The position numbers and the translations under genes were made by a program. This document shows, in pieces, positions 1 to 10,405 of a DNA stretch of 64,000 nt. Position 1 is the stretch's first letter, and every line of letters starts with the position of its first letter. The DNA lies in contig NZ_ATVI01000013.1 in assembly GCF_000420645.1 (NCBI RefSeq), forward strand, positions 62,001 through 126,000. Reading direction: 5' to 3'. Origin of the DNA: Nevskia ramosa DSM 11499 (GTDB lineage Bacteria; Pseudomonadota; Gammaproteobacteria; Nevskiales; Nevskiaceae). The notes under the pieces were generated by a model, which was not told the DNA's origin, searched no databases, and worked only from the letters and a program-made list of their open reading frames with translations.

Positions 1-147
1 GAAGGTGACGATGCTGGCCGTCAGGTTTTCCGCCGGCTGGCCGCTGGGCACAAACGGCGCCGCTTGCAGCCGCGGCGCAACCATCGTCAGCAGCAACAGC
101 AATACGACTGCGAGCTTCATGCGCAGACCCGAAAGAAGCTTGGGCAT
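1..147 (-). CDS. Secreted protein of unknown function, N-terminal part only
   Basis: The gene starts 17 bases after the corC stop and runs off the left edge, so only about 49 residues are visible. They form a clear Sec signal peptide: a short basic start, the hydrophobic run LAVVLLLLLTMVA, then a likely cut near RLQA/APF. A second in-frame ATG at 120 gives a shorter signal peptide and could be the true start. In many gammaproteobacteria lnt follows corC, but Lnt begins with a multi-helix membrane domain and this protein does not. Its spacing suggests it ends the phoH-ybeY-corC operon. I do not recognise the family. Confidence 0.55.
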   Translation of the reverse strand, partial: MPKLLSGLRMKLAVVLLLLLTMVAPRLQAAPFVPSGQPAENLTASIVTF

Positions 148-164
148 CGCGGAGTCAGCCGACC

Positions 165-1025
165 TCAGGTCTGCGACAGCGTGACCTGCAGCAGGTGCAC
201 CCTGCGGCTGTCGGCGCGCTGCACGATGAACTGGAAGCGGTCGATCTGCACGCTTTCGCCACGGCGCGGCATGTGGCCGATCTCGTGCATGACCAGCCCG
301 GCGACGGTGTCGAAATCTTCATCCGAGAAATCGGCGCCGAAGTATTCGTTGAACTCGGCGATCGGCGTCAGGCCCTGGACCAGGAAGCGGCGATCGTCCT
401 GCTTGAGGATCTGCGCGCTTTCCGATTCGTCGTGCTCGTCGTCGATCTCGCCGACGATCTGTTCGAGCACGTCCTCGATGGTGACCAGGCCCGCCACACC
501 GCCGTACTCGTCGGCGACCAGCGCCATGTGGTTGCGGCTCTTGCGGAAGTCCTTGAGCAGCACGTTGACTCGCTTGGACTCCGGCACGAACACCGCCGGC
601 CGCAGCCAGCGGGCGAGGTCGAAGCGTTCGCTGTCGGCCGAGGTGAAGCGCAGCAGATCCTTGGCCAGCAGGATGCCGGCGATCTCGTCGCGGGAATCGC
701 CGATCACCGGATAGCGCGAGTGGCCGGCTTCGACGACTTCGCGCATCAGCTGATCGAGCGGCCAGTCGCGCTCGACGATCACCATCTGCGCGCGCGGCAC
801 CATGATGTCGCGCACCTGCAGCTGGCTGGTCTCGAAGACGCCGCGGATCATCGAGGCGGCATCGGAATCGACGAGGCCGGATTCGTGGGCGCCGTCGAGC
901 AGATCGTTGAGGTCTTCGCGGGTCCGCGGGCCGCCAGCGAGGCGCTGGGTCAGGCGCCGCCACCAGCTGGAAGGGCTGGCTTCGGTTTCGCGTTCGGAGT
1001 AGGAGCTACTGGGGCCGTCGTTCAT
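165..1025 (-). CDS. corC: CorC/YbeX-type CBS-domain protein
   Basis: Cytoplasmic protein of about 286 residues with two tandem CBS domains (about 60-190) and a C-terminal CorC/HlyC domain (about 195-280). The family is linked to magnesium/cobalt efflux and, as YbeX, to ribosome metabolism; the exact role is unsettled. Typical stretches are RDIMVPRAQM, HSRYPVIGDS and DEYGGVAGLVTIEDVLEQI. I chose the start MNDGPSSS because it matches the short charged N-terminus of the family; an ATG nine codons upstream (1052) is also open, and neither has a strong ribosome-binding site. It follows phoH and ybeY in the usual order, after a 159-base gap that may hold its own promoter. Confidence 0.9.
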   Translation of the reverse strand: MNDGPSSSYSERETEASPSSWWRRLTQRLAGGPRTREDLNDLLDGAHESGLVDSDAASMIRGVFETSQLQVRDIMVPRAQMVIVERDWPLDQLMREVVEAGHSRYPVIGDSRDEIAGILLAKDLLRFTSADSERFDLARWLRPAVFVPESKRVNVLLKDFRKSRNHMALVADEYGGVAGLVTIEDVLEQIVGEIDDEHDESESAQILKQDDRRFLVQGLTPIAEFNEYFGADFSDEDFDTVAGLVMHEIGHMPRRGESVQIDRFQFIVQRADSRRVHLLQVTLSQT

Positions 1026-1184
1026 AACCAGGAAAAAAGTACCAAGAACCATGCCGCGCGCAGCGTGTTGGTGTGCGCGCAGCCTTGACCCGCTAGGCCT
1101 CTCCTTGAGGCGCTACAGGTTTCGATCGAATTTTGACCAGTCTAGCGCAATCGCTTTGCGCTTCCGTGGCGCGTCGACAAGACG

Positions 1185-1640
1185 TCAATAAGGATCAGGG
1201 AAGCCGAGCCCGGCCAGAATCGCCCGTTCTTCGGACTCCATCATTTCCGCCTCGCCATCTTCGAGATGGTCACGGCCGAGCAGATGGAGCACGCCGTGCA
1301 CCACCATGTGCGCCCAATGGGCGCGCGTTTCCTTGCCCTGCTCGTCGGCTTCGCGCATTACTACCGGCGCGCAGATCGCCAGATCGCCGAGCGGCGGGCC
1401 GTCGTCGGTTTCCTCGAAACCTTCCGAGTCGTACGGGAACGACAGCACGTTGGTCGGGTAGTCCTTGCCGCGATAGCGGCTGTTCAGCGCGGCACTTTCG
1501 GCTTCGTCGACGATGCGGATGGTCAGTTCGCCATGCGTGTGGCCGAGGGCCGCCAGCGCCCATTCGCGCAGTGCCGCCGGTGCCGGCACACCCGCCGGCG
1601 GCACGCGGCGCTGGATGGTGATGTTGTGGCTGACGCTCAT
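1185..1640 (-). CDS. ybeY: Endoribonuclease YbeY (rRNA maturation factor)
   Basis: Single-strand-specific metallo-endoribonuclease that takes part in 16S rRNA 3'-end processing and ribosome quality control. The signature zinc-binding motif [11 protein letters not shown] is present near the C-terminus. The start MSVSHNIT gives about 151 residues, normal for the family; the frame stays open upstream inside phoH, but that extension is not family-like. The ATG lies four bases after the phoH stop, so the two are probably translationally coupled. Confidence 0.93.
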   Translation of the reverse strand: MSVSHNITIQRRVPPAGVPAPAALREWALAALGHTHGELTIRIVDEAESAALNSRYRGKDYPTNVLSFPYDSEGFEETDDGPPLGDLAICAPVVMREADEQGKETRAHWAHMVVHGVLHLLGRDHLEDGEAEMMESEERAILAGLGFPDPY

Positions 1641-1644
1641 TGCC

Positions 1645-2685
1645 CTAGCGGAAATCCTTCGCGGCCCGCTCGCTGGCCTCGTAAGCCTCGTAGGCGCGGA
1701 CGATGGTCTGCACCAGCGGATGACGGACGACATCGTTGGAGCCGAACTGCGTGAAGCCGATTTCCGGCACGCCCCTGAGCACGTTCATCGCGTGCATCAG
1801 GCCGCTGGGGACGTGCTTCGGCAGATCGATCTGGGTGACGTCGCCGGTGACCACGGCCACTGAGCCGAAGCCGATGCGGGTCAGGAACATCTTCATCTGC
1901 TCGACCGTGGTGTTCTGCGCTTCGTCGAGAATCACGAAGGCTTCATTCAAGGTGCGGCCCCGCATGAAAGCCAGCGGCGCGACTTCGATGACGCTGCGCT
2001 CGATCAGCCGGGCCACCTTCTCGAAGCCGAGCATTTCGTACAGCGCGTCGTACAGCGGCCGGAGATAGGGATCGATCTTCTGGGCCATGTCACCGGGCAG
2101 GAAGCCGAGCTTCTCGCCGGCCTCGACCGCCGGTCGCACCAGCACCAGCTTGCGCACGCGATCGCGCTCCAGTGCTTCGACGGCGCTGGCCACGGCGAGA
2201 TAGGTCTTGCCGGTACCGGCCGGGCCGATGCCGAAGCTCAGCACGTTATTGGCGATATCGTCGAGATAGGCCTTCTGCAGCGGCGAACGGCCACGCACGA
2301 CGCCGCGCTTGGTGCGGATCACCACGTCGTCGCCATTGCGGGCGCCGGGGATCGCGGCGAGCTTCGAGCGCGGCGCGAACTCGTGCAGCGCCATGTGCAC
2401 GTTCTCGCCGTCGATCGCGCCGTATTCGGTCTGGTCGAACAGCGAACGGATCGCGCTTTCTCCGGCTTCGGCCTCGTCAGCCGGGCCGATCACCACATAG
2501 CGATTGCCGCGGTTGCGGATTTCGATGCCGAAGCCGACTTCCAGCGAACGCAGATGGGCGTCGAAGCTGCCGTTCAGATTGGCGATGCGCGGGGCATCGT
2601 CCGGGTCCAGCGAGAAATCGCGCCGGGAGATCGCAACGGGGTCAGAGGTATTCAATAGTTTGCGGGGTCCGGGGTCTGTTGCCAT
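1645..2685 (-). CDS. phoH: PhoH-like ATPase (YbeZ)
   Basis: Cytoplasmic PhoH-family NTPase of about 346 residues, usually co-transcribed with ybeY and thought to act with it on RNA. Walker A is GPAGTGKT and the Walker B region is FVILDEAQN. The conserved family N-terminus begins around [18 protein letters not shown]. The roughly 20 residues before it, including the ATG at 2685, come from an inverted-repeat element inserted between miaB and phoH. The native start therefore seems to have been replaced, and an in-frame TTG about 17 codons downstream is another possible start. The frame is open still farther upstream, but only through the element. Confidence 0.9.
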   Translation of the reverse strand: MATDPGPRKLLNTSDPVAISRRDFSLDPDDAPRIANLNGSFDAHLRSLEVGFGIEIRNRGNRYVVIGPADEAEAGESAIRSLFDQTEYGAIDGENVHMALHEFAPRSKLAAIPGARNGDDVVIRTKRGVVRGRSPLQKAYLDDIANNVLSFGIGPAGTGKTYLAVASAVEALERDRVRKLVLVRPAVEAGEKLGFLPGDMAQKIDPYLRPLYDALYEMLGFEKVARLIERSVIEVAPLAFMRGRTLNEAFVILDEAQNTTVEQMKMFLTRIGFGSVAVVTGDVTQIDLPKHVPSGLMHAMNVLRGVPEIGFTQFGSNDVVRHPLVQTIVRAYEAYEASERAAKDFR

Positions 2686-2937
2686 TACTTTGGTCGCTGC
2701 GGCAGAGGTCGTTTTTCCGCAGTGCAACTTGCGAGGAGCGGCCAATGGCCGACCCATTGGCGCGACGAGCAAGGCAGCAATGCGGAAAAACGGCCCCGCC
2801 CCGAAGGGTTGCGGCCAAAAAGCCGCCATGCCGCGTTGCGAGCCTTGAGAATAGAACAACTATTCTCTGCGGCTCGCGCCTTGCCTGGCGGCTTTTTGAC
2901 TCGCAACGCAGCGATCAAAGTAATGGCAGCAGACCCC
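2671..2937. repeat. MITE-like inverted-repeat element at the miaB/phoH junction
   Basis: Two 30-base terminal inverted repeats, 2671-2700 and 2908-2937, match at 28 of 30 positions; each ends in GGGGTCTG on the outside. Inside are two long nested hairpins. One has arms around 2711-2720 and 2781-2791 with an inner GCCAATGG/CCATTGGC stem. The other has arms 2816-2828 and 2886-2898 with an inner GAGAATAG/CTATTCTC stem. There is no reading frame of its own. On the minus strand the left repeat supplies the phoH start codon and the right repeat the last codons and stop of miaB. Just outside, 2637-2672 carries further GGGGTC-type motifs, as seen in REP-like elements. Confidence 0.8.
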
Positions 2938-4294
2938 TAGCGTCGGCGGTGACGATTTCGCCGCGCAGGGAATTGGCCATGCTGGCGGTCACCTGCACGT
3001 CGACGAACTGGCCGACGAGACGGGCGGCATCGTGAGCCGGGCCATCGAAATTGATCGAGCGGTTGCAAGGTGTCTTGCCGGTCAACTGGCTACCACCCTT
3101 GCGTGACGGCCCGGTGACCAGCACCGACTGCACGGTTCCGACCAGACGCGCGGCAAATTGTTCACCGAACTCGCGGATGCGCGCCTGCACCCGTTCGAGG
3201 CGCGCCTGCTTCACATCCAGCGGCACGCCATCGCGCAGGTTCGCCGCCGGCGTGCCCGGGCGCGGCGAGTAGATGAACGAGTAGGCGGCATCGAAGCGCG
3301 CGGCTTCGATCAGCGCCATCGTCTGCTCGAAGTCCTCATCGGTCTCGGACGGGAAGCCGACGATCAGATCGGTCGACAGACTGATATTCGGGCGAACCTT
3401 GCGCAGCCTGAAGATCTTGCGCAGGTAATCGGCCTGCGTGTAGCCGCGCTTCATCATCGCCAGGATGCGATCGGAACCGCTCTGCACCGGCAGATGCAAC
3501 TGGTTGTCGAGCTTCGGGATCGAGGCGAAGGCATCGATCAGTGCGTCATTGAAATGGGCCGGATGCGAGGTGGTGTAGCGCACCCGTCCCAGGCCATCGA
3601 AGCGCGCCAGGATGTGCAGCAGCAGCGCCAGATCGCAGTGCGAGCCATCGGCCATGACGCCGTTGTAGGCGTTGACATTCTGGCCGAGCAGAGTGATTTC
3701 GCGCACGCCCTGGCCGAGCAGTGAATCGACTTCGGCGAGCACGTCATCGAGCGGCCGGGAGATTTCCTCGCCGCGCGTGTACGGCACGATGCAGAAGGTG
3801 CAGTACTTCGAGCAGCCTTCCATGATCGACACGAACGCCGTCGGGCCTTCTGCGCGTGGCTCCGGCAGGCGATCGAACTTCTCGATCTCCGGGAAGCGGA
3901 CGTCGACCGCCGGGCGCAGGGTGGCGCGGGTCTGGTCGATCAGCTCCGGCAGGCGGTGCAGGGTCTGCGGGCCGAACACCAGATCGACAGCGGTTGCACG
4001 CTTGGCAATGGCATCGCCTTCCTGGCTGGCGACGCAGCCACCGACCCCGACCAGCCTGCCGGGTTTCGCGGCCTTCCAGGCTTTCAGGCGGCCGAGATCG
4101 GAGAACACTTTTTCCGATGCCTTCTCGCGCACCGAGCAGGTGTTCAGCAACACCAGATCGGCATCGTCGATATCCAGGGTCCGCTCGTAGCCACGCGCGG
4201 CCTTCAGCACGTCCACCATTTTCGACGAGTCGTACTCGTTCATCTGGCAGCCGAACGTCTTGATGAAGACCTTGGAGGGCGGTGCTTGGGTCAT
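2915..4294 (-). CDS. miaB: tRNA-2-methylthio-N6-dimethylallyladenosine synthase MiaB
   Basis: Radical-SAM methylthiotransferase that modifies i6A37 of tRNAs to ms2i6A. The N-terminal UPF0004 domain carries the auxiliary-cluster cysteines ([25 protein letters not shown]). The SAM cluster is CSKYCTFC near residue 160. A TRAM domain ends the protein. I chose the start MTQAPPSK because the conserved sequence [12 protein letters not shown] follows at once; the open frame extends 49 codons upstream but is not family-like. The last residues, RGLLPLL, are encoded by the right end of the inverted-repeat element, so the natural C-terminus has probably been lost or replaced without damage to the TRAM core. 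Confidence 0.95.
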   Translation of the reverse strand: MTQAPPSKVFIKTFGCQMNEYDSSKMVDVLKAARGYERTLDIDDADLVLLNTCSVREKASEKVFSDLGRLKAWKAAKPGRLVGVGGCVASQEGDAIAKRATAVDLVFGPQTLHRLPELIDQTRATLRPAVDVRFPEIEKFDRLPEPRAEGPTAFVSIMEGCSKYCTFCIVPYTRGEEISRPLDDVLAEVDSLLGQGVREITLLGQNVNAYNGVMADGSHCDLALLLHILARFDGLGRVRYTTSHPAHFNDALIDAFASIPKLDNQLHLPVQSGSDRILAMMKRGYTQADYLRKIFRLRKVRPNISLSTDLIVGFPSETDEDFEQTMALIEAARFDAAYSFIYSPRPGTPAANLRDGVPLDVKQARLERVQARIREFGEQFAARLVGTVQSVLVTGPSRKGGSQLTGKTPCNRSINFDGPAHDAARLVGQFVDVQVTASMANSLRGEIVTADARGLLPLL

Positions 4295-4399
4295 TCCGGG
4301 CGTGGATCTGGGAGGCGCGAAGTATAACGGACGCATCCGCGACGCCTGGATGGCGGTTCTTTTGCGCGAGTGACCGCAGGTGTCCGGACCCGTCCGACT

Positions 4400-4413
4400 C
4401 TGTCCGCGGACAG
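4400..4413. promoter_or_regulatory. Perfect 14-bp palindrome, candidate operator
   Basis: The sequence CTGTCCGCGGACAG is a perfect palindrome in the 271-base gap between miaB and the small plus-strand gene at 4566. A related half-site-rich stretch (GTGTCCGGAC) lies just upstream at about 4379. It could be an operator for either divergent gene. No regulator gene is adjacent, so function is unproven. Confidence 0.35.
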
Positions 4414-4565
4414 GTTCTGTGCGACAAGTGTTTGTCTGCATGGAAATTTTTTTGCAATCGCTTTAATCCAGATGGCGATCTCGCTGCATCTCAGAGGTGC
4501 CGAAACGATAACGGCGCAAAGCACGCCGATCCGGCACCACTCAACTGACGCATGCGAGGACGACC

Positions 4566-4844
4566 ATGAATTCGATCACCACCCCCATCACCACCCCAAC
4601 CACCGCCCAGCCGGTTTCCTATGCGAGCCGCCGTCTGGCCGCCCGTGAAGAAGGCCGTGGCCTGCAGACGACCGCCGCCATCATGGCCGCGCTGGCCCTG
4701 CACATGAGTTTCGCCGTGGCGCTGATCCGCAGCGGCACCGATGCCGAGCGCATCTATGCGCAGCAGAGTGTCGAGCTGTCGGGCACGGTGGCCGATCTCG
4801 GCACCTTGCCGGCGATCCGCGTGGTTGGCCGTCGCGCCAGCTAA
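4566..4844 (+). CDS. Small single-pass membrane protein, unknown
   Basis: A 92-residue frame preceded by a purine-rich GCGAGGACG 5-13 bases before the ATG and followed by a hairpin terminator, so I consider it a real gene. The N-terminus is Thr/Pro-rich, then a basic patch (SRRLAAREEGR), one hydrophobic segment around residues 37-52 (AIMAALALHMSFAVAL), and a short tail ending in VVGRRAS. The basic side before the helix would favour an in-cytoplasm N-terminus. I do not recognise a family. It is divergent from miaB and convergent with the OmpA-like gene. Confidence 0.55.
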   Translation: MNSITTPITTPTTAQPVSYASRRLAAREEGRGLQTTAAIMAALALHMSFAVALIRSGTDAERIYAQQSVELSGTVADLGTLPAIRVVGRRAS

Positions 4845-4872
4845 GCCAGTCGCGCCGATGCGTCGGCCATAA

Positions 4873-4906
4873 AAAACCCCGCAGCGGTTTCCCGATGCGG
4901 GGTTTT
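4873..4906. terminator. Bidirectional rho-independent terminator
   Basis: A 10-bp stem (AAAACCCCGC / GCGGGGTTTT) lies between the convergent small gene and the OmpA-like gene. The run of six A before it reads as a U-tract on the minus strand, so it is stronger for the OmpA-like gene; the plus side has four T. Confidence 0.8.
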
Positions 4907-4913
4907 CGAATCT

Positions 4914-4945
4914 GATCAGCCGGCCTTTGTGCAGGCCGGCTGATC
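4914..4945. terminator. Second hairpin after the OmpA-like gene
   Basis: A perfect 12-bp stem GATCAGCCGGCC / GGCCGGCTGATC with an eight-base loop starts 10 bases after the stop of the OmpA-like gene. It has no T-tract of its own but stands in tandem with the terminator at 4873-4906. Confidence 0.55.
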
Positions 4946-4954
4946 CGTCAAGCA

Positions 4955-6349
4955 TCAGCCCGGCGGCGTTTCGGCCGGGGCTTCAGCAGGTGCTTCAGCT
5001 GGCGCTTCCTCGGCCGGGGCGGCTTCGGCAGGCGCCGATTCAGCCGGCGCTTCTTCTGCAGGCGCTGCTTCCGCCGGGGCAGCTTCGGCAGCCGGTGCTT
5101 CTTCGGCCGGCGCAGCTTCAGCAGGTGCCGCTTCCGCCGGAGCGGCTTCGGCAGGCGCTGCCTCGGCCGGGGCGGCGTCAGCAGGTGCTGCTTCAGCAGG
5201 CGCGGCTTCCGTCGATCCTTCCACCGGAGCGACGCTGACACCGCCGCCGCTGATTTCAGTGATCTTCAGTTCGACGCGACGGTTGAACTCGCGACCTTCG
5301 TCGGTGGCGTTGTCGGCCACCGGCATCGATTCGCCGAAGCCCTTGCTGGTCATGCGGTCCGCAGAGACGCCGCGGCCAACCAGATAGGCGACGACCGAGG
5401 CGGCACGCGCATCGGACAGCTTCAGGTTGTACGCGTCGCTGCCCTTCGAGTCGGTATGACCGTCGATCTCGACCTTGATGTCCGGACGCGCGATCAGCGC
5501 ATCGGCCACCGGATCAAGCAGTGCCTTGGCATTGACAGTCAGCTTCGCCTTGTCGAATTCGAAGTTGACGCCGCGCAGCACCAGGGTGTCGCCTTCCTTG
5601 CAACCGTCGAGGTTGATCGGCTGGCCAGGGACCGGCGGTTCGCACGGCGGCGGCGGCGGCGGCGGAGGCGGAGCTGCTGCTTCCTCGACCGGCACGACTG
5701 CCACTTCTTCCTTCGGCGCTTCGACGGCCGGAGCCGAGCCGCGACCGCCGAGCGGAATGCGCAGGCCGACGTTGATCGCGATGTCCTGGAAGTACTGGTC
5801 GCGCGACGGGCTGATGCCGACATCGCTGCGGCCGTGGGCGTCATGGCGATACAGTGCTTCGACGCGCAGTGCAATACCCGGTGCGAACGGACCCAGCGGG
5901 GCATTGCTCAGCGTGAACAGGTAACCGAGGCCTGCGTCGAAAATCGTCGACGTGTAGTCCTTGACCAGACCCGGCAGATCCTTGCCCTGGCCGCGCGAAG
6001 CGGCGAGGCGGATGTAGGCGCCATCGAGCAGCGGATGGGTCGGGAACGGGAAGATGTTGGCGCCGGCACCGGCGCCAAACAGCTTCGCATCCTTGCCGGA
6101 AGAGCCGTTCGGATAGTTGGTGAAATGACCGAAGACTTCGAGGTCAAGGTTGTTGGTCAGTCGCTTGCCGACGGAAATGCTACCGCCAACGCCATCATCC
6201 TTGCTGCGATCGCTGTCGCCGATCGTGTAGTTGCCCATCGGCGATACGTAGAAACGGCGGTCCGTGTCGTCTGCGTGGACTGCCGTTGCCACGCCCGACC
6301 AGAGGGCGAGCACGAGCAAGCCGTTTGGACGGATGCGAAAATTGATCAT
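4955..6349 (-). CDS. OmpA-family outer-membrane protein with long Ala-Pro-Glu tail
   Basis: About 464 residues. Order: signal peptide (about 1-26, cut near VHA/DD), a probable eight-stranded barrel (about 27-220), a linker with nine consecutive prolines, and an OmpA-C peptidoglycan-binding domain (about 265-375; IDGHTDSKGSDAYNLKLS, RRVELKI). After that comes an unusual low-complexity tail of about 85 residues built from AAPAE-type units. The start MINFRIR has a good AGGGGAGAA ribosome-binding site and puts the signal peptide at the end. The barrel and the OmpA-C domain are standard structural envelope modules; the tail is odd because the family normally ends at the peptidoglycan domain. Confidence 0.88.
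   Translation of the reverse strand: MINFRIRPNGLLVLALWSGVATAVHADDTDRRFYVSPMGNYTIGDSDRSKDDGVGGSISVGKRLTNNLDLEVFGHFTNYPNGSSGKDAKLFGAGAGANIFPFPTHPLLDGAYIRLAASRGQGKDLPGLVKDYTSTIFDAGLGYLFTLSNAPLGPFAPGIALRVEALYRHDAHGRSDVGISPSRDQYFQDIAINVGLRIPLGGRGSAPAVEAPKEEVAVVPVEEAAAPPPPPPPPPCEPPVPGQPINLDGCKEGDTLVLRGVNFEFDKAKLTVNAKALLDPVADALIARPDIKVEIDGHTDSKGSDAYNLKLSDARAASVVAYLVGRGVSADRMTSKGFGESMPVADNATDEGREFNRRVELKITEISGGGVSVAPVEGSTEAAPAEAAPADAAPAEAAPAEAAPAEAAPAEAAPAEEAPAAEAAPAEAAPAEEAPAESAPAEAAPAEEAPAEAPAEAPAETPPG
4958..5213 (-). repeat. Tandem AAPAE-type coding repeat
   Basis: Imperfect 15-base units coding for variants of A-A-P-A-E (AAPAD, EAPAE, ESAPAE) fill the last 85 or so codons of the OmpA-like gene. 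The codons are GC-rich and the copies are not identical, which fits slippage followed by drift. Copy number may vary between strains. Confidence 0.8.
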
Positions 6350-6534
6350 CGTTCTCCCCTGCGCTTTATTAGTGGTGGTGCGAGCCACGGCTGTTGAGAA
6401 AGTAGCCGTACGAACGAGTTTTTATCACGCGCCAGATGGCAGCGACAACTATAGGGCGCATGTGAGGTTCAACCCTTGGACGTCGCCGACTATACTGCGC
6501 GCCCGTCGAGCATCGCCGAACTGTGGCCCATAGC

Positions 6535-7630
6535 GTGGAAATCAACCCGATCAAGAGTGAGATTACGGCCCTGCGAGTGCGTTTCGACGCGCTCCGGGGC
6601 TATCTTTGACTACGATGTCAAGTGTGAGCGCCTGGACGAAGTCGTCAAGGAACTCGAACAAAATGATGTCTGGGACAACCCCGAGCGCGCACAGACCCTG
6701 GGCCGCGAGCGGGCGATGCTCGAGAACATCGTCCAGCCGCTGACCAAGGTCCGCACTGCGCTCATCGATGCCGCCGAGCTGCTGGAGATGGCGGCCGAGG
6801 AAGGCGACGAGGGTTCGGTTGCCGCGATTGCCCGTGAAGTCGACGGTTATCGCGCCACCGCCGAGGACATGGAATTCAAGCGCATGTTCGCCGGCGAAGC
6901 CGACGCCAACAACTGCTTCCTCGACATCCAGGCCGGCGCCGGTGGCACCGAGGCGCAGGACTGGGCGTCGATGCTGCTGCGCATGTACACGCGCTGGGCG
7001 GAAGGCAAGGGCTTCAAGGTCGAACTGCTGGAACTGAGCGATGGCGACGTCGCCGGCATCAAGTCCGCCGCGTTGCAGATCGAGGGTGACTACGCCTACG
7101 GCTGGCTGCGCACCGAGACCGGCGTGCATCGCCTGGTGCGCAAATCGCCGTTCGATTCCGGCAACCGCCGCCACACCAGTTTCGCCGGCGTCTACGTGTC
7201 GCCCGAGATCGACGACAAGATCGAGATCGACATCAATCCTGCGGACCTGAAGGTCGATACCTTCCGTTCTTCGGGTGCCGGTGGTCAGCATGTCAACAAG
7301 ACCGAATCGGCGATCCGCATCACCCACGTGCCCACTGGCATCGTCGTCGCCTGCCAGACCCAGCGCAGCCAGCACAAGAATCGCGATGCGGCGATGAAGA
7401 TGCTGCGTTCGCGGATGTACGAGCAGGAACTTCAGAAGCGCAATGTCGCGAAGCAGAAGATCGAGGACTCCAAGAGCGATATCGAGTGGGGTCACCAGAT
7501 CCGCTCGTACGTGCTCGACCAGTCGCGGATCAAGGATCTGCGCACCGGTGTGGAAATCGCCGACACCCAGAAGGTGCTCGATGGCTACCTCGATCCGTAC
7601 ATCGAAGCGAGCCTGAAGTCGGGTTTGTAA
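6535..7630 (+). CDS. prfB: Peptide chain release factor 2, with programmed +1 frameshift
   Basis: Recognises UGA and UAA stop codons and triggers peptide release. Translation begins at the GTG at 6535 (V/M-E-I-N-P-I-K), meets an in-frame TGA at 6607-6609 after 24 codons, and must slip +1 to read GAC at 6608, giving about 364 residues, the normal RF2 length. The anticodon-like tripeptide SPF is at KSPFDSG and the catalytic GGQ in [13 protein letters not shown]. Downstream, lysS follows by 15 bases, the same order as in E. coli. A frame scan that ignores the shift would put the start at 6476 in the wrong N-terminal frame. Confidence 0.96.
6604..6610 (+). promoter_or_regulatory. prfB programmed frameshift site
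   Basis: The slippery sequence CTT-TGA-C follows a Shine-Dalgarno-like CCGGGG three bases upstream. This is the classical RF2 autoregulatory site: low RF2 slows termination at TGA and favours the +1 shift. Confidence 0.95.
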
Positions 7631-7645
7631 ATCTCCAAGAAAAAC

Positions 7646-9151
<1,506 letters not shown>

Positions 9152-9200
9152 ACAGTCATCCCCGCGATGCGGCCGGAAGTCTGATCAGGACGTCGTACAA

Positions 9201-9232
9201 AAAAAGCCCGGTCATCGCTGACCGGGCTTTTT
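9201..9232. terminator. Rho-independent terminator between lysS and cysA
   Basis: A 14-bp stem AAAAAGCCCGGTCA / TGACCGGGCTTTTT with a four-base loop, flanked by A and T runs on both sides, so it can serve both convergent operons. Confidence 0.9.
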
Positions 9233-9248
9233 CATGGCTGTACCGTCT

Positions 9249-10382
9249 TCAGGTCCGGCTGCGTTCGCGACGCTCGGTCACGGTCAGGGTCGGGTCGTAG
9301 CCGGATTCCTCGGCCACAGCAGCCACAGCCCGCGGGAACAGGCTGTAGCGCGATGGCCGGACTCTGATGCCATCGCCGATCTGCCAGCGCTGCACATCGG
9401 GATCGGGATGCGGCAATTCGATCTCGATGACGTCACCGCTGCTCAGCAGCTTCACGCCGAGGCGCAGCAGCAGGCCGGTGCGCTGGGTCTCGACGACCTT
9501 GCCGGCGAGCGCGGCGATATCGTCGTCACCGACCACGCGCAGCTCGTTCGGCCGGGTGTAGACATTGACCGGGCCCTCCGGCTCGGCACCGGCGGTGGCC
9601 AGCACCGCCGTCGCGCCGTTGAGCAGCAGCGCGCCGCGCTCCACCCGCGCCGGCAGCACGTTCGGCGTGCCGAGGAAGTCGTAGACAAATGGCGTGCTCG
9701 GCGCGTCCCAGACTTCGTCGGTGGTGCCCACCTGCTCGATGACGCCGCGGTTCATCACCACCACGCGATCGGCGAGTTCCAGCGCTTCTTCCTGATCGTG
9801 GGTGACGAAGATCGTCGTGTAGCCGGTTTCGCGATGCAGGCTGCGCAGCCAGCGACGCAGATCCTTGCGCACCTTGGCGTCGAGCGCGCCGAACGGCTCG
9901 TCGAGCAGCAGGACCCGCGGTTCGATGGCCAGCGCACGCGCCAGTGCCACGCGCTGCTTCTGGCCGCCGGACAACTGTGCCGGATAACGCTTCTCCAGCC
10001 CGCCGAGCTGTACCAGTTCCAGCAATTCGCGCACCCGCTTGTTGATCGTCGCCGTATCCGGGCGCTCCTTCTTCGGGCGGACGCTGAGACCGAAGGCGAT
10101 GTTGTCGAACACGGTCATGTGCTTGAACAGCGCGTACTGCTGGAACACGAAGCCGACCTTGCGCTCCTGTACGGTGAGGCCCGTCGCATCGATCTCCCCG
10201 AAGCGCACCTGGCCGCCGTCGAGCGGCTCCAGGCCGGCGATCGCGCGCAGCAAGGTGGTCTTGCCCGAACCGGATGGTCCGAGCAGCGCCAGCAGTTCGC
10301 CGGAGGCGATGTCGAGATCGATGCCGCGCAGCGCGTGGAAGCTGCCGTAGTGTTTCTGCACGCGGCGAATCTGGATATCCAT
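9249..10382 (-). CDS. cysA: Sulfate/thiosulfate ABC transporter ATP-binding protein
   Basis: ATPase of the CysTWA sulfate importer on the inner face of the inner membrane; about 377 residues. Walker A is GPSGSGKTT, the signature is LSGGQKQR, Walker B is VLLLDEP, and the H-loop is [11 protein letters not shown]-terminal TOBE-like domain (about 240-350) fits the CysA subfamily. The start MDIQIRRVQ is family-like; the frame is open for 95 codons upstream, but that part shadows cysW. It is last in the sulfate operon, 23 bases after cysW. Confidence 0.95.
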   Translation of the reverse strand: MDIQIRRVQKHYGSFHALRGIDLDIASGELLALLGPSGSGKTTLLRAIAGLEPLDGGQVRFGEIDATGLTVQERKVGFVFQQYALFKHMTVFDNIAFGLSVRPKKERPDTATINKRVRELLELVQLGGLEKRYPAQLSGGQKQRVALARALAIEPRVLLLDEPFGALDAKVRKDLRRWLRSLHRETGYTTIFVTHDQEEALELADRVVVMNRGVIEQVGTTDEVWDAPSTPFVYDFLGTPNVLPARVERGALLLNGATAVLATAGAEPEGPVNVYTRPNELRVVGDDDIAALAGKVVETQRTGLLLRLGVKLLSSGDVIEIELPHPDPDVQRWQIGDGIRVRPSRYSLFPRAVAAVAEESGYDPTLTVTERRERSRT

Positions 10383-10405
10383 GTTTGTCGGGAGTTGAGG
10401 CGTGA

